A stretch of DNA of 5,435 bases from NCBI GenBank assembly GCA_016183885.1, contig JACPDS010000016.1:4892-10326 (forward strand), written 5' to 3'. Within the stretch, counting starts at the first letter, position 1; each line of letters begins with the position of its first letter. Source of the stretch: Armatimonadota bacterium. Its GTDB lineage: Bacteria; Vulcanimicrobiota; JACPDS01. Below are positions 1 to 5,435 of the stretch, one piece after another. The notes beneath the pieces are model-generated. The model made no database searches, was not told the origin of the DNA, and worked only from the letters and a program-made list of their open reading frames with translations. The position numbers and the translations under genes were made by a program.

Positions 1-518
1 GCGGTGATATCAAGAGTAAAATCGGCGCTGGGAATAATTACTGAATATTTCCCTAAACCATAGTTTGGATTAACATGAGTAAATTTTTTAGCCGCGCTAA
101 AAGTTCCTGAGGCAACTGTATCGGCTATGGGCCCGTTAATAGGGTCGATTGCTAATCCACTAATCATTGTAATTGAAATGCCGCCGGAATTAAACTTAAA
201 ATTGGAATTAGCAATTGTCTTAGGGCCTGAAATAAAATCAGTTCCGTCATTTGCCACGGTAAGATTCCAGCCATTACCTGTTCCAGTAGCATCGGTAGCG
301 GTTATACTTAATCCTCCGTTAGCCGAAGTATTAAAATAGTCATTGCCGTCAAGAGTTTTGGAAAAAGATATTGAAGATTCTGCGACTGTTACGGAAAGAG
401 GCCCGGAGTTAATAGCGGCGCTTACCGTAGCTGTATCAGTGCTGGCGGCAAACAATTTTTCAAAGTTTAAAATTAAAATTATTATAATTATTAAGCTGGT
501 TAATTTTTTTGCTTTCAT
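1..518 (-). CDS. Secreted WxL-like surface protein, 3' end cut off by window edge
   Basis: Visible part is 172 codons from ATG 518-516; the C-terminus lies beyond position 1. The start is supported by a GGAG site six bases upstream (528-525) and by an immediate signal peptide: MKAKK, then a hydrophobic run (about residues 8-18), with likely cleavage near FAA (residues 23-25). The mature part is rich in Ser, Thr, Gly, Asn and beta-branched residues, has no cysteine and looks all-beta. It contains GWNLTV (W84, L86), the WxL signature, followed by GTDF, TIANSNFKF and AIDPINGPIAD. The same blocks occur in the same order in the protein at 4357-4902, so the two are diverged paralogs. This one has a longer N-terminal stretch before the shared region. 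By that alignment only about 20-30 residues are missing. It follows the barrel gene after a 118-base gap, so it may be the last visible member of the operon. Proposed role is a surface or fibre subunit; membership of the WxL family proper is probable, not proven. Confidence 0.75.
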   Translation of the reverse strand, partial: MKAKKLTSLIIIIILILNFEKLFAASTDTATVSAAINSGPLSVTVAESSISFSKTLDGNDYFNTSANGGLSITATDATGTGNGWNLTVANDGTDFISGPKTIANSNFKFNSGGISITMISGLAIDPINGPIADTVASGTFSAAKKFTHVNPNYGLGKYSVIIPSADFTLDIT

Positions 519-524
519 TTTGCA

Positions 525-528
525 CTCC
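525..528 (-). promoter_or_regulatory. Shine-Dalgarno site of the downstream WxL-like gene
   Basis: On the minus strand GGAG lies six bases before ATG 518-516. It is the best-placed ribosome binding site in the window and fixes the start of the partial WxL-like gene, since no longer ORF with a signal peptide is available upstream. Confidence 0.65.
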
Positions 529-636
529 ACTTTCTTCTTTCTATAGACACCTTTATTATTCCACTTTAAAATATTTTTTCCTCTAAAATAATTATGCTTT
601 TAACTAATTTTATAATTTATATGTCGGAAGGGGTTT

Positions 637-1980
637 CTATTTTAAATCAAAAATATAATTAACTTTTATAATATCGCCTGAATTTATTACCACTTCATTT
701 ATTAAAGGAGAAGAAGATTTCAACCCCTCGGGGATATAACTCTTATCAAGGATTACTTTATATTTTCCCATTTTTAGATTATTAAATATAAAAAGGCCGT
801 TTTTATCCGTATAAACAAATTCCTCTTCTCCCTGCGCTCCCTTTAATATTATTACAATACTTTCTTTAGAAAATTGTTTTAAAGAAACATTCTCTTTAAA
901 ATTTATCTTTCCAATTATTTTGCCGTATTTTACCAGTTTATATTCTTGAAAGGCCTTTTTTGCCGGCAAAATCATAATTTTTTCGGTTTTCTCGTCTATT
1001 AAATAATATTCAACCGAATATCCGGGCTCAAAAATATGACCTCCGGCCGGAACGGTAATTAAAAATTCTCCTTTTTCATCTGAAGCGCCGATTGCTATAC
1101 CATCCATTTTTATTTTTATATCGCTAAAAGGTTCAAATACATTTTGAGAGCCGATTCTAACTAAAGAAACTTTACCGCTAATTTCTCCATAACCCTTGAT
1201 TCCAAATCCGATTACTTTTTCATCTCCGGGCGATAATTCAAGATCTAAACTTAAAGGAGTGGTAGGAACCATTCCCTCGGGAATAGAATCTTTCCAGACG
1301 GTGATTTTATATCTGCCGGGGATAATTTTTTTAAAATAAGCCGTTCCGTCATCGCCGCTAAGCATATTGGTAATTCTATTATCCGGGGCAATTAAATCTA
1401 TTTTAAGATTAGAAAATCCAAAGTAAGCTTGGGGAATTTTATGCGAATTATCAACATCATTCCAGACAATCGCGTATATAGAGCTATAAGCCTTAAACAA
1501 AAAGCTAATTTCTTTTGTTTCAGAAGGCATAAGATTTATTTCTAGATTGGTTTTCCCCAAAGGAACAAAATTGGCTCCAATTTCTTTAAGATATACTTTT
1601 ATTTTATGCTTTCCCGGAGATATGTCCTCAAAATACGCCTCGCCCTCATCATTTGTTTCTGAAAAATTTTCTCCATCGATAGAAACCCGGGCTTTTTTTA
1701 AATCATATACTTTTTTATCATTTTCATTAGCGGATTTATATAACATTTTTATAATGATTTTACCATTCCACTTTCTCTCAATAACTTTTTCAAAACTGCC
1801 TCCAAAAGACTGTTTTAACTGCACAGAAAAAACTCTTCCTAAATCAAGAGGCTGATTAACATCAAAATAAACTATATTTAAAGGATTATAACGATATTCA
1901 GCTATAAGCTGAGCATTTTTATTGACTAAAAAAGTTAGATTTAATGAATAATTCATAAAATCATGCTGATTTTCCATCAT
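637..1980 (-). CDS. C-terminal part of split beta-barrel protein: last barrel strands plus four Ig/prealbumin-like domains
   Basis: A 447-codon frame ending in TAG, apparently starting at ATG 1980-1978. It is very likely not an independent gene. It has no signal peptide, and its first about 63 residues read as the final strands of a beta-barrel (YSLNLTFLVN, AQLIAEYRYN, VFSVQLKQSFGG). Its start lies inside a 16-bp duplication shared with the end of the upstream frame. After the barrel come four similar beta-sandwich modules of the carboxypeptidase-regulatory/SdrD-B type, at about residues 72-163, 167-261, 264-350 and 351-447. Most carry a D-x-x-G-x-x-x-F turn (DEGEAYF, DDGTAYF, DEKGEFLI, DKNGLFIF), and modules I, II and IV follow it with a (P/M)GxYKI-like strand (SPGKHKIKV, PGRYKITV, MGKYKVIL). 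Modules II and IV share IPEG. In fimbrial ushers the barrel is likewise followed by small beta-sandwich C-terminal domains, there normally two. The role proposed here is binding or handing on exported subunits; this is inference. Confidence 0.75.
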   Translation of the reverse strand: MMENQHDFMNYSLNLTFLVNKNAQLIAEYRYNPLNIVYFDVNQPLDLGRVFSVQLKQSFGGSFEKVIERKWNGKIIIKMLYKSANENDKKVYDLKKARVSIDGENFSETNDEGEAYFEDISPGKHKIKVYLKEIGANFVPLGKTNLEINLMPSETKEISFLFKAYSSIYAIVWNDVDNSHKIPQAYFGFSNLKIDLIAPDNRITNMLSGDDGTAYFKKIIPGRYKITVWKDSIPEGMVPTTPLSLDLELSPGDEKVIGFGIKGYGEISGKVSLVRIGSQNVFEPFSDIKIKMDGIAIGASDEKGEFLITVPAGGHIFEPGYSVEYYLIDEKTEKIMILPAKKAFQEYKLVKYGKIIGKINFKENVSLKQFSKESIVIILKGAQGEEEFVYTDKNGLFIFNNLKMGKYKVILDKSYIPEGLKSSSPLINEVVINSGDIIKVNYIFDLK

Positions 1981-1992
1981 GCTGATTTTCCA
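1961..1992. repeat. Perfect 16-bp tandem duplication causing a frameshift
   Basis: The unit tcatgctgattttcca occurs twice without a gap, at 1961-1976 and 1977-1992. Sixteen is not a multiple of three, so the duplication shifts the barrel frame. With one copy removed the minus strand reads through GLENQHD directly into FMNYSLNLTF in a single frame. Both current halves carry the duplicated peptide ENQHD: near the end of the upstream frame and at the start of the downstream one. The duplication also creates the ATG ATG at 1980-1975 from which the downstream half appears to start. Confidence 0.95.
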
Positions 1993-3430
1993 ATCCCTTA
2001 TAGCTATAGTAATTGCCCGAAAGAATCAATCTTGGAAAAATTTCATACCTTAAATAAAGAGTGTCTATAAAAGAATTAAAAGCCGGCTGGGGGGCAAAAA
2101 AATTCAGGTCATTATAAATTCCGTAATTAAATTCAATTTCGCCTTTGTTTTTCTTAAACTTATTCCTAAAGCCGATTCCATAATTATTTTGACGGGTAGA
2201 ACTTGCCCCGATATTCTGCATGCTGTTATTATACTGAAGAAAAATGGAATTATATTTATTAAAGGAATAATTTAAATTTAACATGCGCTGTCTGGCATAT
2301 CCGACATTATTGGAAGTATCGTTTCGAGTTTTTAGCTTTAAATCTCCCATAATATTTAATTTTTTAAATTTTTTTGTAAAACTTGTGTCAAATACTTTTT
2401 CTAAAGATGAATTATAGCTTGAGGTAGAAGAAGTGTTATTTTTATAATTCTCTATCCCAAAAGCTAGATTAAAATCATTCGGTAATTTCCAATTTAATTT
2501 ATGAAACTGCATATCTAAAAAAAACGAGCTAATGGGAAGATCGATAAAAGGAAGAGTCTGATATTGATAAAAATTATAATAATAATACAAGTCCGGAGAA
2601 AAATTGTAAGTAAAATAAATGCTCTGATTTCTCTGTCCTGATGGATGATTAGTGCTCGCCTCCGGTCCAAACCTTTCGCCACTATAAACGCTTCGAGCGT
2701 TAATATTAAATTTTTTGGCAAAATAACCTAATTCTAAATTATAGCTTTCAAGAGCTTCTTCGGGAATATTAATATTAATATTTTCATTCATAATCTTGCT
2801 TTTTGAATAAACAGCTTTATAAGACATGCTTTCAACAGGATTTCCGCTCATAGCGTAAGAATAAGTGATTTTATTTAAAGCGTTATTAAGATTGCTTTCA
2901 ACGGTTGAACTTAAAAATTCTAAAAATATAGTTGAATTTAAAAAAGCTTTCTTTTTTATTGAAAAACCGGAGAGCGTATAATCTAAAAAAGACGGGTCTA
3001 AATCGGTTACATAATCCATTTTCTTCGAATCGCCGCCAAAAAAGGTCATTCCCCAGTTTTTTCCCAAATAATTAAATCTTGCTCCCCTAAAAGGAATATT
3101 TTTAAAAAAATAGCTCGCGTCCGAAAGGAGTTGAGAGCCAACTATAAGATCAAAATCATTTTTTCGATATATTACAAAAGGAGATAAATATCTTAATGAA
3201 CGGTTAAGCCGGGAAAGATAACTGCTGTAATAAACTTCAGAATCGTCTTTTTTGGTTTCTAAATAATAATAAAAAGCGTCTTGTTTTAAATAATAGTCCG
3301 GAACCCAAACATTGGTGATATCATATTTTTTATTATAGGCATCAAAAGAAAAATCAGCCAGACAAACTTTTAAAAGGAATATAAAAAAGAAATATAAAAA
3401 AAATAAATAGAACTTAGAAAAGTTTTTTTT
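1961..3430 (-). CDS. N-terminal part of split outer-membrane beta-barrel, usher-like by context
   Basis: The frame is open from directly after the TAA of the upstream gene (3433-3431) to TGA at 1963-1961. The first common start codon in it is TTG at 3067, giving 368 residues, but the 121 codons before it clearly belong to the protein. They open with KKNFSKF, a strongly hydrophobic run and VCLAD, a typical signal peptide, followed by FSFDAYN and IPFRGARFNY in continuous beta-barrel style. No ATG, GTG or TTG lies in frame ahead of the signal peptide, so the true start is unresolved (see the A-run). The body is alternating aromatic and polar strands with short Asn/Ser/Gly/Lys loops (for example YFTYNFSPDLYYYYNFYQYQ), as expected for an outer-membrane barrel. 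The last four residues, GKSA, are frameshift artefacts of the 16-bp duplication. Joined to 637-1980 without one repeat copy it gives 925 codons, near usher length. I cannot confirm the usher family; a generic outer-membrane porin-like protein is the alternative. Confidence 0.7.
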   Translation of the reverse strand, partial: KKNFSKFYLFFLYFFFIFLLKVCLADFSFDAYNKKYDITNVWVPDYYLKQDAFYYYLETKKDDSEVYYSSYLSRLNRSLRYLSPFVIYRKNDFDLIVGSQLLSDASYFFKNIPFRGARFNYLGKNWGMTFFGGDSKKMDYVTDLDPSFLDYTLSGFSIKKKAFLNSTIFLEFLSSTVESNLNNALNKITYSYAMSGNPVESMSYKAVYSKSKIMNENININIPEEALESYNLELGYFAKKFNINARSVYSGERFGPEASTNHPSGQRNQSIYFTYNFSPDLYYYYNFYQYQTLPFIDLPISSFFLDMQFHKLNWKLPNDFNLAFGIENYKNNTSSTSSYNSSLEKVFDTSFTKKFKKLNIMGDLKLKTRNDTSNNVGYARQRMLNLNYSFNKYNSIFLQYNNSMQNIGASSTRQNNYGIGFRNKFKKNKGEIEFNYGIYNDLNFFAPQPAFNSFIDTLYLRYEIFPRLILSGNYYSYKGLENQHDGKSA

Positions 3431-3432
3431 TT
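3423..3432 (-). repeat. A10 homopolymer at the chaperone-like/barrel gene junction
   Basis: Ten A in a row on the minus strand, overlapping the TAA of the DUF916-like gene and lying just ahead of the signal peptide of the barrel frame. If the run had eleven A, a frame beginning at ATG 3480-3478 (or TTG 3453-3451), overlapping the end of the upstream gene, would join the signal peptide in frame through NFLKKKNFSKF. The tract is therefore either a likely sequencing-error site or a candidate slippage site. Nothing in the sequence alone decides between these. Confidence 0.5.
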
Positions 3433-4312
3433 AAGGAAGTTTAACTGTAACAACCTTATTAACAGTTTTATCCTCCCCATAACTTACCATACAGTTAAAA
3501 TCATAATCTCCCTTGGCAAGAGGTCTTTTGGTAACTACCGGGATAAGTTTCTGCATATTTGCTCCGGGTATCAAACTGCCCCATTTTTCTTCTTCAACCG
3601 ATAATATTTCTTCGCCGGCTTTGTCTTTTAAACTCCATGTTGATATTGGCTTTAAGAAAACATTTCCCTCGTTTTTTAAACTTACTTTAAAAAATAACCT
3701 GCCTTCTTCGACTACTTTTTCAATTTTTTCGATTTTTAGACTGCTCTGAAACTGCCCGGGAATTCTGATCCATACCGCAATGCTAAATCTTAATTTAACC
3801 TTTAAAGCAAAAGCCGCCTGACCTTTTTTAGCTTTTGAAGCATCATCAATCGCGCCGCCTTCTCCTTTTTCTTTTTGTTCGCCGGGTTCTATATTTATAA
3901 ATCCAAAGTAATCTCCGGGAGCCAATCCGGATGGCACATTTATCTCAAATTCTGCCTTTTTTGAGCGGTTTTTTTCAATATTTAAGTCTTTATTGACTAT
4001 CTTAATCCAATTCCCGACTAACTTATTCTGAAAATCCATGCTCTTGCCGATAAGGGTTCCATCTTCAGTGTTTTCAACATCGCTTGAGTAAACTTGAACA
4101 TACTGATTATCAGTCACATTATTAATTACGCTTAAAGAGCCTTTTAAAATTTTATTGGGTTCGGTTTCATAATAAAAATAATTTAATTTCTTGGCATTAT
4201 CAGGACTTTCAATTCTTATTTCAACCGTAGAAGCTCCGGATTTAGAATATAAAAATAAATTAAATAAGATAAATAAAACTATTATTTTAATAAATTTTTT
4301 AAAAAAATTCAT
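3431..4312 (-). CDS. Secreted DUF916/DUF3324-like protein (WxL partner; chaperone-like by position)
   Basis: 293 residues from ATG 4312 to TAA 3433-3431. The signal peptide has a basic MNFFKKFIK start, a hydrophobic core at about residues 9-22 and likely cleavage near SGA (25-27). Domain 1 (about 28-185) is Ig-like: EIRIESP, a GSLSVINN strand, GNWIKI (100-105), then EFEINVPSGLAPGDYFGFINIEPGE (121-145). This reads like the DUF916 pattern of N-terminal strands, W, and P-x-x-x-x-PGdy-x-G. A low-complexity Lys/Glu/Gly/Ala linker lies near 146-166. Domain 2 (about 187-293) has FFKVSLKNEGNVFLKPISTWSLKD, matching the N-x-GN strand of DUF3324. The C-terminal membrane helix and basic tail usual in Gram-positive WxL-interacting proteins are absent, so the product should be soluble in the periplasm. 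Two Ig-like domains, about 265 mature residues and a place between a subunit-like and a barrel gene also fit a fimbrial chaperone. Family assignment is by motif reading. The barrel frame follows immediately. Confidence 0.65.
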   Translation of the reverse strand: MNFFKKFIKIIVLFILFNLFLYSKSGASTVEIRIESPDNAKKLNYFYYETEPNKILKGSLSVINNVTDNQYVQVYSSDVENTEDGTLIGKSMDFQNKLVGNWIKIVNKDLNIEKNRSKKAEFEINVPSGLAPGDYFGFINIEPGEQKEKGEGGAIDDASKAKKGQAAFALKVKLRFSIAVWIRIPGQFQSSLKIEKIEKVVEEGRLFFKVSLKNEGNVFLKPISTWSLKDKAGEEILSVEEEKWGSLIPGANMQKLIPVVTKRPLAKGDYDFNCMVSYGEDKTVNKVVTVKLP

Positions 4313-4325
4313 AGATTTGTTTTCA

Positions 4326-4330
4326 CTCCT
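4326..4330 (-). promoter_or_regulatory. Shine-Dalgarno-like site of the DUF916-like gene
   Basis: AGGAG on the minus strand lies 13 bases before ATG 4312-4310, longer than the usual 5-9 base spacing. No better start codon is nearer that keeps the signal peptide, so the site is probably used despite the spacing. It sits in the 44-base gap after the upstream WxL-like gene, which suggests co-transcription with separate initiation. Confidence 0.4.
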
Positions 4331-4356
4331 TAATTTAAAAATTTTTATTTATAAAT

Positions 4357-4902
4357 TTACGGACCGGTATATATTGTTATAGTTATAGTCGGCCCGGAAT
4401 ACGCGCCGGCGCGGGTTTGAGCCGGTATATCCAAAGTAAGCGCGGATGTCGGCACGGTTACGGTATAATTCCCTTTTCCATAATTTAGATTGGCATGCGC
4501 AAACTTCTTATAAGCCGGAAAAGAACCGCTAACAATATCCACTATCGGCCCGTTTAAAGGATCGATTGCCTGTCCGCTGTTCCTTGTAATAGTTACAGCG
4601 GTGCTGTCAAATTTAAAATTGGCATTGGCAATGGTATTGCCGCCTGAAGTAAAATCAGTTCCGGCATTTTTTATCTGCAATTTCCAGCCGGTCGTTCCGT
4701 TTGATGAAGCCGTTATAGTTAACCCATTATTAGCTACTACCCCCAAGGCATCGCTCCCTGTTAAAGTATAAGTAAAGCTGGTTGATGTCTGGCTTATAGC
4801 AACGCTAACTGCCGCAAAGGCAATTTTACCGGTAAAAATAAGTATAAATAAAGCTTCTAAAATTAAACTGATTATTAAAAATATTCTTTTTTTTATAGGC
4901 AT
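4357..4902 (-). CDS. Secreted WxL-like surface/subunit protein
   Basis: 181 residues, ATG 4902-4900 to TAA 4359-4357. The signal peptide is MPIKKR, then a hydrophobic stretch (about 7-23) and likely cleavage after IAFA (residue 30). The mature chain is about 151 residues, with no cysteine and a beta-rich composition. It carries TTGWKLQI (W73, L75), the first WxL motif, then GTDFTSGGNTIANANFKF, AIDPLNGPIVD, KKFAHANLNYGKGNYTVTVP and a closing strand AGAYSGPTITITIYTGP. WxL domains end in a comparable Y-T-x-T-(I/L)-T-W-x-L strand; here Trp is replaced by Ile, so the second WxL motif is lost. The ending also resembles the final strand of fimbrial or spore-coat-U-type subunits. Paralogous to the protein at 1-518. 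No clear Shine-Dalgarno site precedes the ATG, only an A-rich leader. The DUF916-like gene starts 44 bases downstream, the usual partner of WxL proteins. Proposed role is a surface or fibre subunit; an isolated cell-wall-binding protein is the alternative. Confidence 0.75.
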   Translation of the reverse strand: MPIKKRIFLIISLILEALFILIFTGKIAFAAVSVAISQTSTSFTYTLTGSDALGVVANNGLTITASSNGTTGWKLQIKNAGTDFTSGGNTIANANFKFDSTAVTITRNSGQAIDPLNGPIVDIVSGSFPAYKKFAHANLNYGKGNYTVTVPTSALTLDIPAQTRAGAYSGPTITITIYTGP

Positions 4903-4957
4903 TTTCTTTTATTAAAATCTTTAAATTATTAAATTTAAGTATTTATTTTAAAATTAA

Positions 4958-4963
4958 ATTATA
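4958..4963 (-). promoter_or_regulatory. Possible -10 element upstream of the WxL/DUF916/barrel genes
   Basis: TATAAT on the minus strand, just after serS and about 55 bases before ATG 4902. No recognisable -35 hexamer lies 16-18 bases upstream, and the region is nearly pure A/T, so chance matches are likely. It is the best candidate for a promoter that would separate the surface-protein genes from serS. Confidence 0.25.
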
Positions 4964-4985
4964 CATAAAAATAAAATTTCCTGCT

Positions 4986-5435
4986 TTAAGGATTTTTAAT
5001 TATTTCTTCTCCTTCTAAATATTTTCTTAAAACTTCCGGAACCAAAATGCTTCCGTCTTTTTGCTGATAATTTTCTAATACAGCAATTAAAGTGCGCGGG
5101 AGAGCTAATCCCGAACCATTTAAAGTATGCGCAAATTCAGGCTTGGAATTTACGGCGCGTTTAAATTTAATATTCGCGCGGCGGGATTGAAAATCGCCAA
5201 AATTACTGCAGGAACTTACTTCCAGCCATTCCCCGCATCCCGGCGCCCAGACTTCTATATCATATTTAGCGCAAGCCGTAAAACTTAAATCGCCGCTGCA
5301 CATCTGTACCACCCGATAAGGAATATTTAATCTTTTAGGGATTTCTTCGGCATTTTTAACTAATTTCTCCAGCTCAAATTGGCTTTCCTCCGGTTTGACA
5401 ATTTTAACCAGTTCCACTTTATCAAATTGATGTCC
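4986..5435 (-). CDS. serS: Seryl-tRNA synthetase, C-terminal part (5' end outside window)
   Basis: The last 149 codons of a class II seryl-tRNA synthetase, ending in TAA 4988-4986. The frame is open to the window edge, beginning GHQFDKVELVKIVKPEES, so the internal GTG at 5417 is not the start. The enzyme charges tRNA-Ser (and tRNA-Sec) with serine in the cytoplasm. Family hallmarks are clear: the HQFDKVE block, the CSGDLSFTACAKYDIEVW segment leading to EVSSCSNFGDFQSRR, and motif 3, HTLNGSGLALPRTLIAVLENYQ, followed by DGSILVPEVLRKYL. The motif 3 arginine and the serine-binding-pocket region look intact. It is a housekeeping gene with no evident functional link to the secreted proteins downstream; the 83-base gap may hold a separate promoter. 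Confidence 0.97.
   Translation of the reverse strand, partial: GHQFDKVELVKIVKPEESQFELEKLVKNAEEIPKRLNIPYRVVQMCSGDLSFTACAKYDIEVWAPGCGEWLEVSSCSNFGDFQSRRANIKFKRAVNSKPEFAHTLNGSGLALPRTLIAVLENYQQKDGSILVPEVLRKYLEGEEIIKNP

Noticed and set aside
519..636. Promoter, terminator or small RNA between the barrel gene and the partial WxL-like gene
   Set aside because: An AT-rich spacer with TATAAA-like words but no credible -35/-10 pair and no GC-rich stem; only the Shine-Dalgarno site near its end is supportable.
1547..1855. Plus-strand open frame of 102 codons
   Set aside because: Lies wholly inside the minus-strand barrel/Ig-domain coding region, with no ribosome binding site or recognisable protein; an antisense shadow. 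The same holds for plus-strand frames at 127-546, 3513-3749 and 4191-4382, and the minus frame at 2515-2721.
1946..1963. UGA recoding (UGA read as Gly or Trp) to join the two barrel halves
   Set aside because: Reading through the UGA at 1963-1961 stays in the wrong frame and reaches UAA within about a dozen codons. The 16-bp duplication explains the break fully.
4921..4938. Perfect 7-bp inverted repeat (TTAAATT, 4-base loop, AATTTAA) between serS and the WxL-like gene
   Set aside because: Only A/T pairs, in a nearly pure A/T spacer and without the GC stem and U-run of a terminator; expected by chance.
4986..5417. GTG at 5417 as the start of a short protein
   Set aside because: The frame continues upstream to the window edge with the conserved SerRS block GHQFDK; the codon is an internal valine.

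Overview
AT-rich window with all genes on the minus strand, so transcription runs from high to low coordinates. In that order it holds the 3' end of serS (seryl-tRNA synthetase), a small secreted WxL-like protein, a secreted DUF916/DUF3324-like two-domain protein, a large predicted outer-membrane beta-barrel with four C-terminal Ig/prealbumin-like domains (broken into two reading frames), and the 5' part of a second WxL-like protein that leaves the window at position 1. Apart from serS every product is predicted to be exported. There is no gene-free stretch over 300 bases; the longest real gap is 519-636.

The organism cannot be named from this window. A large beta-barrel with a signal sequence implies an outer membrane. 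The low GC, the weak or absent Shine-Dalgarno sites and the diverged surface proteins would suit an uncultivated diderm lineage such as Omnitrophota, Elusimicrobiota or Margulisbacteria. This is inference only. UGA is a normal stop here: reading through the only relevant UGA reaches UAA within a few codons.

The gene order subunit-like, chaperone-like, barrel with C-terminal Ig-like domains, subunit-like is the order of a fimbrial chaperone-usher operon (minor or major subunit, chaperone, usher, tip or second subunit). The families differ: the small proteins carry the WxL signature (GWKL, GWNL) and their partner resembles the WxL-interacting DUF916/DUF3324 protein, both best known from Gram-positive surfaces. 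I propose a WxL-based, chaperone-usher-like surface-fibre or surface-display locus in a diderm. This rests on architecture and motif reading, not on a database search.

The barrel gene has two defects. A perfect 16-bp tandem duplication (1961-1992) shifts the frame in mid-barrel; removing one copy restores one seamless frame of 925 codons, close to usher size. At its 5' end the frame is open right up to the preceding gene's stop codon but contains no ATG, GTG or TTG before the signal peptide, next to a run of ten A. These could be assembly errors, real inactivation, or phase-variable/slippage control.
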